Shown piece after piece: positions 21,690 to 32,173 of a stretch of DNA of 64,000 bases. Source of the stretch: Favolaschia claudopus (taxonomy: Eukaryota > Basidiomycota > Agaricomycetes > Agaricales > Mycenaceae). The first letter of the stretch is position 1. The number at the start of each line of letters is the position of its first letter. Position numbers and translations under genes: made by a program. The notes beneath the pieces were generated by a model, which was not told the origin of the DNA, searched no databases, and saw only the letters and a program-made list of their open reading frames with translations. Location: the NCBI GenBank assembly GCA_037176885.1, contig JAWWNJ010000259.1:62001-126000 (forward strand), given 5' to 3'.

Positions 21690-24600
21690 AGGGCTTTATT
21701 TCCGGAAATAGCCTCAGATTGCCGAGGGTTTTACTGGCCGTGGCGGTCGGCTTTAATCGGTCTGGCGACCGATTTGCCATCACCCTTGGAATGGCGGGGT
21801 TGCCGTGCAGTGGTTATGCTAATCGTAATGTCACATGTCTGATTCTGATCTTATATAAATAGCAGCTGTAGATTAGTTACGGATCTCTTCTTGGTCTTGA
21901 CCACCATGCACCCTTTCTCTAGTGGCTCCTCTTGAATGACCACACTATTGTTCTGTCATTCTTGGCTACTCTGAGTTATGTCTGGTCGACTCCCCTAGTG
22001 TTGTGGGCAGCCGAAAGAAGAAAAATAAAATAATCCCAAAAAGGAAGGAGGGAGAGGAAAGGAAGTAAGAGGGAGAAGGGTGTAATATGTGGCCCCCAGA
22101 GTCGTTGTAGAGGCCTTGGATACCATGCAGTTGGCCACCACAAAGGCCATAATAAAGAGTTTGCGGTAGCCACCAGTGGCTAAATAAATCCGGTAAGGCC
22201 CACAAGCGGCAAAGCCCGCTACCTGGTGTGGAATAAATGCAGTTGAATCCATGTACTGTATGCTCAAATTTTATTACGGCGGCCCGAAGCTTGCTCGGTC
22301 GACGCGCTCCGCGCCGACCAGCTCGCATTGGGCCGCATGCATACCAACTTGAATGGTATTCGAGATTGACCTTCGGTTTAGGCCACACAGTTTTGATAAA
22401 TTCAAGGTGTGAAGTGCCAATGATGGTGCTTCAACTGAGTGGGTTTCGGACTGCAACCATAGCATACTAGCCATGCTGAAGAAACAATTATTGTCCCTAC
22501 ATTTAAATTGAGCTTGCAGCTGCCCATGATAGTCCTTCAATCCATTGACAGGCAAACAGGTCCTCGCAAGTGGTCATCTTGCTGTGAATATATTCTCCGC
22601 GCCCCAACTCGAAGAACTGTGTCGAAGCTTTGCCGGGGCGGAAAAATTCAAAAATATTAATTCTAATTCCAGTTGGGCCTCAATATAGCCATACAAGGGA
22701 GGATTGAGTGGGATGCTTCTGCCGTATTCTCCATGCAACAGTGCTTAACTGTATTTTACACAATCTGAAGTTTGATTTGAACTGGCAAAAGTTTCACATT
22801 TGGGCTGAACCAGCGTAAAACAATATTGTGGGTATTTAGGTCCTTGGTCAGAGGCTGCGAGCCCACCGTTGAGTCAAGTAGAGAAATAAATCAACAATTG
22901 AAGGGATGCCCACAGTGTTCAGGACAAGGCGAAGGTTGGTGAAGCTTGAAGGAGTGATGAGCTCAGATCAATTACGCACCACAATCATAATGGCTTACGC
23001 GAAAAATGCTGACGAAAACGAGAGTTTACTGCAAGACGTCAAAAATGAAGGTCCGCTAAAACCCTTACCTAAAGGTAGCGGGAGACTGGCTGAGGGCACC
23101 AGAGTACATTAGCCGTCTGTTGCCGAGACCCAAGTTGTCTGTGGCCAAGTCAAAGTCTGCAGCCACATGTTAGCCTTAAGCTTGAAGTTGAGCCCAAGGC
23201 TAGTTGTAATCTGGTTGATTTTCAGGTAGTCTCCGACTTGCATTGTCGCAGACCAAAGTTGTCAACGATTTTTTGAAGGTGCCGCTACAAATACGAGTTG
23301 TACACCATTTCCGAGGAGATGTCAAAAATAATAATTGCACAGTATATCGCCCATAATCGATGCAAGGCGAGCCCTCCCAAAATGGGCTCTGCCCTGATGT
23401 TCGATCACAAAACCTTGTCGGGGGAACTAGGTCTCCCAAAGATGGGTAGAAGGTGCTGGGGGGACCAGGAAGCGGAGATGGTGGTGGTAATTATAAGAGA
23501 ACAAGAGAGGTTGTCACGCCCGTCACGTTTCCATGCCCGTAATGATGGCGTTGGACTTGTTTGGGCACTGGAAAAAAGGGTTTTCCGATCATACTACTGG
23601 GTCCCCGAAGGGGTAAAATCGCCGAAAAAGAAATCGAAAAGAGAGAGAAAGGGAGAATTTCTGGAACTCAGGCTGGTGACTGCCCAGGCAGTTCAGAGAA
23701 TGGGTCTTGCTATTCAGGTTCACAACCAATGCAGAATGTCCACAAATGATATACTCATTGAATTCCAATTTAAATACACATTAATATAGAGAGCATCTGT
23801 ACACCGGAAACCAGACCCAAAGATGCGGCAAAAAATGCGAAGGGGGCAATGAGGATCCATCCAGATGGGAAAATCTAAATTTGAGCGATGCTGGAACGTG
23901 TTCTGCGTAGCTTTGTGCCATTAATCGGGCAAGGGGAGGCATATGAGATAGATCAGACTAGACTGCAGAAATAAAACACACCAGAGAACCATGTAAACTC
24001 TTCCCACATACTCATATATCCCATCGGAACCCTCTATATCGAATTCTGGCTTGAGAATGCGCGCGCAGCGCTGCCGAAGCCAGTACAATTGCCAGCCCAT
24101 TTTCGGGGCTGAAACATCATGAAAAAAGTAAATTACTGGAGGAGAGGAAGGGAGGAGTGATTCTAGTAGTCTTGAGGAGTTGAAAGTGCCAGAAAGCGTG
24201 CAGCAAAGTACGAAAAGCGGGTGAATGGTGGAAGGAGAGGTTACGAGGTGTCAAGTGTGACGTGACAGTCACGTCACACTTAGCATCCCCACACACCATT
24301 TTCAACGGCGAGTGCGATTGCCGTGAAAGTTTCGCAATTTTTTGGGCTAGGTTCATTTGTAGTAGCTTTACCATTGTGCTGAGACGTTCTGGTGGAGTGA
24401 GTGGACTTGTGAGGAAAGAAAAAGTGTTATCGGTCCTGGGCCCGAAGGTGGCTGTGCGACTTGACATGTCAAGTGGACCCAGGTGATCCATCGGTTAACC
24501 GAAACAAGACTTGTCATAACCAGAAGTCCAGGTTTTTTATTCAATGTACTGGGTCCCGTGCCGGAAAATTGCGAAAAAGAAAGGGGAAAGAGGAAGAAAG

Positions 24601-25900
24601 GGAGAAGCTACGGCGCCACCGACAGACCCAGAACTCGGCCAACGCGCTTGAAGTCGGCGGGAACTACGCATCAAATCACAGGTCGGGTCACAGGTGATGA
24701 GTTCCGTCACGACAATTCCAGACAATTCCGCGGACAAGTGCGGACAATAAAATTACTGTAAAAGGCAACACAATAGCAATAGGATTTAATTCATTGTGCA
24801 TCCGAACAGGCTCTTAATATATACTGGTTGTGTAGCACAAAAACCTGTATTATTGAATGGAAATGAATCGAGGTCCACATTGCTATCTACTGACTGCTTG
24901 TACAATAGCTGGCTATGTATAATACCTGGGCGAAATGTGGGAGCAAAATTTTCTCACGGCACTCGTTGCTCGTCGTGGTGTTGGAGGCCGCTCCGAAGAG
25001 AATAACCTGGTTTACAGCGTGGGGGAGAGTATCCGCACTCCTACGAACCAGTTTAATAAGACTTGAATATAGCTTGAATGGATAAGCACATCTTGAGGTT
25101 TATAATTTATCTATTCTGATAGGTAAGACTTGGGTGGAGAGGTGAAGACCACCAGATACCACCAGATAACCTGTGGCTGTGGCCAGATAACCACCCAGCT
25201 GATTGGGACATAAACCGAAGTTCAAGCTTTTTTGAGACCGATGTTCAACGAATTTGAACTGGATATGCGGAAAGAATCAAAAACATGAACCGTGTGAAAT
25301 TCGACAGCAGAAGGGGGGCGTGATGGGAGCAGATGGGAGCAGGTTGAAGCAGATTGGAGCGTAAGGGGTTTTCACTGGGATTAATAATGGCGTTAATCCA
25401 CTGTAATGGATTATCAGGGAGTATACGCGATTAAAGGATTTCCACCTATACGTTATAATCCCCTTATGGATTATGGGCTTATATCTGTTTACATCGGCTT
25501 CTCAGCCAGCCGATATGAGCGGTTTAGGATTTTTCCGACAATGGAAGCCTAAAACAAGTACGAGACGAGTCGAAGAATTACTCGTTCCTATCAATGGAGC
25601 ACGTTGTACGCGGCGCGCTTTTATCGGGTGCCGCTCATTATCTCGTAAACACGGTGGATGTCGTATATTTTTACGTTGCGACAAGTGATTGTAATCATAA
25701 TTTGGGACCTCCATCTTGATACTACTGACTCCAACTTGACGAAGCTTGATAAATCTTGATACGGTCCGAGATCAAGCTTGATATCGAGGTAGTGCTTGAT
25801 CAAGCAAATCAGCCACTAATTTGGAAATAACCTGATGCAAAAACGCTCGACGTCGGTCAATGAAATTGGTCGATTTGCCTAGTGTGATTGATGGTCAGCT
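21690..25900. other. Intergenic, no gene recognised
   Basis: There are only short overlapping open frames. Diverged direct copies of an ACTGGGTCCC plus GCCGAAAAAGAAA block occur at about 23590 and 24545. A dyad GTGACGTGACAGTCACGTCAC lies near 24258. A run of CTTGAT and ATCAAG motifs fills 25710-25805. Several blocks around 25380-25480 contain GGATTA in alternating orientation. None of these supports a functional call. Confidence 0.5.
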
Positions 25901-25919
25901 GCTGGTGAAAGTATGTAAA

Positions 25920-26620
25920 CCAAGGGCGTACCCGATGAACAAGCATTCGAGGTTCTTTGTCGAACTCTGCCTTCAACACTTCGACCACCTCCGTTGCGGT
26001 CATGCGAGCAGTCAGACTTGGCAGCAGCTCCGAGTAATCCTGGAGATTTGTTTAGTGAGTACCAATGATCCCTAGGGCATTTTCAGAGACCTCAAGAAGA
26101 GAGGCAATCGTGTGCAACAATCCTTCGATGTCGTTCGAGAGCTCGACAGCGCCGGGGGAGACTTCCTTGGCAGAGCGCAGATTGACAATGAAGATCTTGG
26201 GTTGGGTCGCAGAGCGTCCACCCTTCACGACTTGAATTCTGTTCTTAAGGTCGGAACTCCAGCCAGTCGCGACAAAGTGGAATCCGCCGGGTATCAGCTG
26301 GGATCGGTCTTCGACGAAATTGTCGCGATGTATAGCACTGAACTGGAGTGAGACAAGTCCCAGAGCCTTTATTCCTGACTTGCCCATGCGCAATGTTATG
26401 AGAGTGCATAAAGGCAACTCCCTATCAATGACTTCAACTTCGATCCAAGGCAGTTCATTTTCCTCACTCGTACCTGCGCAACTTGCAGTAATGCGCACAT
26501 CAGATCCTTCGAGGTCTCAAAGTATGGGGCGGTTCCCAATTTCCCAAAGAAGGGCATATGTAATATAAGGATGTTGACTGTACAAGAGGTTGGAACTTGG
26601 TCCAAGCAAGAAGATTTTTA
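25920..26620 (-). pseudogene. Protein kinase-like gene remnant (AgaK1-like)
   Basis: Read on the minus strand with short introns, the segments resemble the C-lobe of fungal kinases expanded in mushrooms. LHMPFFGKLGTAPYFET and LMCALLQVAQ (exon ending at 26474) are followed, across a 52-bp intron (26422-26473), by GVAFMHSHNIAHG, which matches the helix before the catalytic loop. The next segment has DRSQLIPGGFHFVATGW, the place of the MYPKGFHP block of AgaK1 kinases. A later stretch, ELLPSLTARMTATEVVEVL, resembles the final kinase helix. The HRD or HGD aspartate and the DFG motif are not found. The second intron would be only about 37 bp, and the N-lobe is missing. This is probably a non-functional remnant. 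The family call rests on motif memory. Confidence 0.45.
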
Positions 26621-26908
26621 CCTATTTTTGCCCCGATTTTCATACACTCTTGGGGTGAAATTCATGTGCTTTTGGAGGGAATCTGAGCATAGTGAAACTC
26701 AATTCACTTGAATCCTGAATGGTATCCACCGCAAAACTATATGGAAAAACATGATGGAATGTTCCACTCACATAGTCGGACCCAGTGAAAATTTCTAGGT
26801 GAAATTCACAAGCTCTCAGTGGAATTCATGGCATTTTGCTGCGACTTTCCCTCCAAGATTGGATGGAAGAACTAAGGGAAAGTCAGGTGGTTCTACGACC
26901 ACAGTGGC

Positions 26909-28290
26909 TCAACACAAGGCTCCCGAACGCACCTTGGGCATATACGCGACATGGTGACATGCGGCTGAGCGGGGCTTTGAGCGAACCCATTTTGACTGGT
27001 TGCCAAAGAAAAGATAGAGCGGCCAAAGCGATGCCGTCCCGAAGTTCGCCAGGTGTGTCGAGTCAGACCAAAACATCAGAGCTAGAACCACGCGCTCGAG
27101 ATCGCACCCAGACTCACCAGCTTCACGCTGGATTTTTTCATGAGCATTGATGAAAGCAAGAGAGGAATAGATCTCATCGTAGATAGGAATAGGATCTTCA
27201 TCCTTCGAACGATGCCAAAATTGTTTAAACGGGGTGCAGTGGAAGTGTCGTGAGCTGGGACCTTCGATAGCCGCCTTGATGGCCTGAGTGAGATTGCGAA
27301 AATGCAGGCCGGGGACGTTATAGGTTGGGAGAGAGTCAGAAGCGGCATGCTTCTCGCCATCAGGAACCTCGATTGGAACCTGGTAGGACGCAGATGAGAC
27401 ATGATGAGCGATTAGAGAAAAGAAACAAAACCTACATCAATCTCCCGCCATCCGTCTTTTATACCGCTCGCGTTGCCCACTGCGCTGCCGACGGGATTGA
27501 TGATCTTGTCGAATTTTGCCGTTTCCGTTCTGAAGTCGAAACCTTTCAAGTCTTCCTGGCAGAAGTCGCCGGAATTGATCAAGTCGACAATGCGCTGACC
27601 TTCGCCGACCGACTTCAGGATGGAACCGGTCCACATCCATTTCATGAAGCCAAAGACGGTTTTGTTCCGGAAAGGATTGAGGCTGATATTCAAAAGGTTT
27701 GTCGCAGTCGCAGCGATGGAGAGGCGTGTTTCGGAGGGAGGGGATGGACCGGGGGCCGAATTGAATTCTCTGGAGAAAGATTTGGCGGGCCTGCGCGCGT
27801 GAAATCAGTCGCCCTTCTCCTAGCGAAAGGCTAATTTGTTTTACCTCGCTATACTGACCCCAGATCTGTTGTAGATACGGAAGTCCATGCTCTGACTAAC
27901 TGCTTGTATGAGAAATTTGGACGAAGCGACAGACAGAAACATACGGGGAGCTTTGTGTAAGGGGCCAGTGGGCTTTCCGGAGGTGAATATTCTTGCGAAG
28001 GTTCCATTGTGTGGGCCTGACAGATAGGATAAATATTAGCCACAGACAAAGAAATTACACATACGTAGACCGGGCGAATCGGCTCATCTTCATGAAAAAC
28101 GTCTTGCGCAAAAAGTGCGCGCCGAAGAGGCGGAACGAGTCCAGGAGTTCTGGCAGTCCCGGGACCCTAAAAACGAGGTAAATTCGGTTGAGATCGACAC
28201 AAAAAATACAGAGATAGGTCACTGACATAGATAATTCGAGCAGGCTCGTCGTCGTCGCTGTCGTGGTACATGGCTTGGCAGATTGAGGCT
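26909..28290 (-). pseudogene. Plavaka-like transposase, partial
   Basis: Minus-strand exons give stretches typical of Plavaka transposases, a DDE family related to CACTA elements. They are TNLLNISLNPFRNKTVFGF and MKWMWTGSILKSVGEGQR (27412-27765), then after an intron ending near 27382 PIEVPDGEKHAASDS, FHCTPFKQFWHR and YDEIYSSLAFINAHE (27120-27381), and finally ALMFWSDSTHLANFGTAS with LWPLYLFFGNQSKW (26940-27090). An N-terminal part with MYHDSDDDEPARIIY (ATG near 28273) and exons to 27850 may belong, but one frame change near 27820 is needed to join them. The reading stops after AYMPK at a donor near 26934, so the second half of the catalytic domain is absent and the copy cannot be active. Confidence 0.7.
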
Positions 28291-28871
28291 TGAATCTACT
28301 TATAGATGCAGCCAAGAGGAGCAATTGATGGATAAAAAAAACAGAAATCGAGGGGAACAAGTGAATACTGCACCGTTTCGCTTCATTCAAGTTGGAACAG
28401 CCTCAGAATTTGTCGAGGAATCTACTCGAAGGTCAAGCACACGAAGACGTATTTCTGAAAATAAGCGGTTTCAGCGAACGAGCGATAAAGCGACAATTTG
28501 CAAATCACCTGTATCACGCTGCGGCAAATCTCGCGCACATGTGATGTTGGTTTGTTGGTCTCAACGTGGGAATCAGCAACGGGATAAATACTGAGCGCAT
28601 GAAACCTTTGTCGCATCGCGTCTCGCTTCCTCCCCCCACCCACCCGCAGCATAATGTCCGAAGTTCCGAATCCAGCCACGGCGTCCTCCCAGAACCCACC
28701 TGCAGCTGCACCTACCCTCGAAGAGATAAGAGCAGCTACCCGTGCTGCGGTCAAGGAAAAGATAGCGGAATCGGCCCTGCACAAAGCGAAGAAGAGGAAG
28801 TACGTGTTGTCGTGCTCGATGCCTACGCGTTTGTGATTGTTTGGCAGAGCCGCTGATTCCCGCAACGACTA

Positions 28872-29025
28872 GTCTCCCAAGTCAGACCATAAATTCCGAG
28901 ATTTTTTTGTGTTATATTGGGACGGGCAAAAAAATCTGATTTAATGGTCTGATTTCACTGGCATATCAAAAGCCGTGAGTCCCCATTCCGGATAAGGAAA
29001 TCACCAAAAAGGAAATTCCCTGCTT
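28872..29025 (+). repeat. Left arm of a 3.15-kb-spaced inverted repeat
   Basis: This stretch starts TA|GTCTCCC at 28870 and aligns over about 150 bp with the reverse complement of 31850-32014. Shared blocks include CAGACCATA, GGGACGG, CAAAAAAAT, ATGGTCTGATT and TTCCGGATMAGGAAA. Each arm is internally a hairpin (CAGACCAT and ATGGTCTG). Two independent insertions of one repeat family in opposite orientation would explain it. A single element bounded by these arms is the alternative. Confidence 0.65.
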
Positions 29026-29785
29026 GCCCTTTGCTCAGCCAGGAGGGCAGCTATAAACCTGTTGTAACTTCGGAGACATTTGGAGGCTAGCCTTAATGAC
29101 CTCTGAGCTCAAATATTTGAACTCCGTTGCCGAACAGGCCTCGTTTCGAGTTCAACGTTGCTGTGGTGCCAGTTGCCTGAAGAGGTTCAACTTTGGATCC
29201 CGATTTTGACCACAGCGAAGTAAAGAAGCAGAAAAATGTAAGTGGTAAAGTTGTAGATTGGAGTCTGATATATGGTGCACAGTACTATTTAGAAGGAAAT
29301 ATCTCGATCTTGGTGCGGGACAAGAGGTTTTGGGGAAGGGTGACTCACGGCTAACGCGTGACACCCAACTCTAGAATACGCAACGACGACGACGAACCTC
29401 TCACATATCACTGGTATGGCCGCAATCTCGTGCGGAACGGCTGCGGACCATACGAACGGTTCCACCCCGTCGTCGAGTTTATCGTCAAGTATGAGCTCAC
29501 CGACCCTGACGAGCTCGTTGAGCCTGTAGATCCTGAGTAGTGTTTCGGTTCTCATGCTCGCCCTCTACTCACCTGAGATTACAGGGAGATTCGGCTCCTT
29601 GAGAACTGGGAAATCATCAAGGGCGTTATCCCCGGGTTCGTGGACGATATGATCAACCTCGGGGGAGATGTGAAGTTGCGCCGAGCCGTATGCGCCCAGG
29701 TGCGTAACAGCAGGTCTTCCGAATATCACTTACCATTCATTCTAGCTTGAAGGTGGCGCCCACGGTTCTCGAAGCGACGACACCG

Positions 29786-30284
29786 TAGTCTGTAACTTAC
29801 CGCGCCACCGGGTCGCCTTATTATATAATCATGAATTCTTCCCACGGCGCCTCCCTGCTCTTTCCGCTGCGTCGTTGCCCATTTTTTTTTCCAGTTTTGG
29901 TATGTAGCAAAGTGCGTTTTAAGATACCTCTTTATACTCTCTGGAAGTCATATGCTTCGAAATGCTGGTAGGTGCTTGAAATACGAGAGACAGTGGAGTT
30001 GGCCGCCTTTGGCCGGCGGCCAGCACATCAAACGAGAACTTGCTCATTTTTACAGTTCTCGACTCAGTTTAAGCTGGCAGAACACTCTATTAGAGGATTT
30101 TGCAAAGGTGGTCTATGATATACGCGCGAAGACGCGTCGAAAATAGTGCGAGTGGATCCGAGAAATTTGAGATTACATAATAAGCGGACCCTCCTGTCAA
30201 TGCACCGTGGGAAGCGACAGACTAATATATAACAACCGCAAGTATGAGGACCTTTTGTTTCTATTGTCTGTTTATAAGAGACTA
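29786..30284. mobile_element. 499-bp insertion in a coding exon, 9-bp duplication
   Basis: The host bases ACGACACCG are present on both sides (29777-29785 and 30285-30293). The exon reading SRSDDT is continued by GGLKKAIL after one copy is removed. The element ends share only TAGTCT in inverted orientation. A 9-bp duplication suggests a Mutator-like element. An hAT (8 bp plus a chance match) is the alternative. The body has no transposase frame. Confidence 0.75.
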
Positions 30285-31224
30285 ACGACACCGGCGGCCT
30301 CAAGAAAGCAATTCTCGACTACCTCTTGCCGCCGCCGCCGCCGCCGCCGCTGCGCGGTCAGGACCCAGCTCCCCTTCCTGTTCTGACGCCGGCAATCTCA
30401 AAGACAGGCAAAAAGGCCCCGCGCGGGTTGAATCACCCGGTCACCGCAGCAGCGTTGCGACCCATCGCCTACCCAGATGCTCCAGAGTACGTGGTGTGTT
30501 TTGTGTCGAGCAGAGACTGATACCGAGCGCAGGACATATAAGCAGATGAAAGATGGCAACAAGAACTTCAAGATCTTGGGTCGCAAACTCCCCGCCTTCA
30601 TGCGGGCTAACCCTGATTTGAAGACGACGTGGAAGCTGGTTATTTAGAAGGGCATATCATGCGTGCGGTAAGTGATGATCATCTTCCACGTTGACGCTTA
30701 ACGATGAATCTCACAGGCTGTACGGCACATCTACCTTGGCCCTAGCGCAGCGCTCGAGGCAGCTGGCTCTGGCAAGGGCAGGGCGGGCAATGCTGCTATC
30801 AACGGTGTCAGATCGTTTACGGGACGCGACATTGCGTACGTTGCATGCCAGGTATGTTCTGTGTCCTCTCTCCTCCCCAGTCTTGACTCTCATCTAGGTC
30901 CGTTTTGCGATGTCATCGGTCGAGTCTTGGTCGCCGAGGGATGACGAATTTTTATATCGCGAATTTTATTGGAAGGTTGTCGACAGCTTGGGCGGTGAAG
31001 AGGGTCAAGCGATCCTTGACCGCTTCAACAAGTCAGTTTATTTACTCGTCTCTGATCGTTTGCTCAATTATATTTTTCCTAGGGATGTTTTTGGCAATGT
31101 CTCGACCGACTCACAATCCAACGATCCCGCGGACGACGACGAGGATGAATTCAACAAGATGGAGCAACAACGAGCTGCAAAGCGCGCACGGCTGTCCCAG
31201 GAAGCGTCCACCCCGTCTACATGA

Positions 31225-31849
31225 TTCGCAGTGCTGTATTGTACCTGTTTCCGTTTTATTTATTTTCGCAATATATTTTTGTTTTATTCTGCATTTTCTA
31301 CCGCGAACGCGAAAAGTATCTACGGCCGATAGCGTCCTACATGCCCTCCACAAACACGAAAGCTCTACAAGCATCGAGAACAGGTGTAAGTGGAGGTGGG
31401 GTCTACAATGCCTTGTAGTGGCCCATCAGCCTTATAGTCCTTGTAAACTATAAAAGGGTTTTAAGAATTGCGAGAAAAGAGAACGTTTGTAAGTCCGGGT
31501 GAAAAGTCATCAGCCTGATACGGCTTTACAGTGATTTTGCGGGTTCATTGGGTTTACAATGCCTTACCTGAACTTCCCGCTTTTGCTGATGTAGGAATAG
31601 AGGGAGTTGTAGCAGGAGGCGCGCACCAGATATCAACTTTGCCTCCTCAGATTTTCTTGCAGTCGGACTGAGGAAAGCAATTCAGATGTCGACCGCTTTA
31701 GTCAATGTGCACAGCCACACAGCGAGCAAGCCTCAAATCTATGAGTGGGCGTCCCGGAACGAGATTTTTGGGGCACAGGACATTACAGAATGCATTTCTC
31801 ATGAGGATGTTGAACAGAGAAGGTGCATATCGGTCCAGGACGAGGCAAA
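31225..31849. other. Intergenic between DUF6698-like gene and repeat arm
   Basis: This is AT-rich sequence with no open frame that I can support. A diverged extension of the inverted repeat arm may begin here. Confidence 0.4.
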
Positions 31850-32014
31850 AACATGAATAAGCCGTTTCCATTTTGGGCGTTTCCTGATCCGGAACGTCGA
31901 CCTACGGCTAACACTTGACATGTGGAATCAGACCATATATCAGTTATTTTTTTGTCCGTCCCAAAATTTTTTTTAAAAAAAAAAATTCCTCGGGATATAT
32001 GGTCTGAGGGAGAC
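31850..32014 (-). repeat. Right arm of the 3.15-kb-spaced inverted repeat
   Basis: It is the reverse complement of the 28872-29025 arm and ends GGGAGAC|TA at 32014-32016. It includes a long A/T homopolymer tract that the left arm lacks. Confidence 0.65.
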
Positions 32015-32173
32015 TAGCACTTCGCCGGAAAACGTGATTGGCACAATTCAAAAAAATTGTCACACTCGTGTCACACCCTTTTACAAGTATACCGCGTCTT
32101 AGTAGTTACATAGTTTACTTGTTGCGGTATAAAAATGCTGATACCAAAAAGAGAAATCACATGCTCTGATTCG

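Larger units (their letters stand above)
28654..31224 (+). pseudogene. DUF6698-like fungal gene, split by a transposon
   Basis: Eight exons can be joined on the plus strand: 28654-28799, 29375-29536, 29585-29699, 29746-29785 continued at 30294-30486, 30533-30667, 30717-30851, 30898-31031 and 31083-31224. The start is MSEVPNPATASSQNPP, and the last exon is acidic then basic (QQRAAKRARLSQ) before TGA. The core blocks GSRSDDT with GGLKKAIL, AVRHIYLGPSAAL, GRAGNAAINGVRSFTGRDIAYVACQ-like and the following FAMSSVESW match the layout I know from DUF6698 proteins of mushrooms, whose function is unknown. Exon 4 is interrupted by a 499-bp element with a 9-bp duplication. Exon 5 needs a one-base shift near 30620 to stay open, so the copy appears inactive. 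Intron 1 contains one arm of a long inverted repeat. Confidence 0.65.

Noticed and set aside
26640..26870. TIR element from TTGGAGGGAA and TTCCCTCCAA
   Set aside because: Only ten bases pair, and the neighbouring bases do not. No duplication is present.
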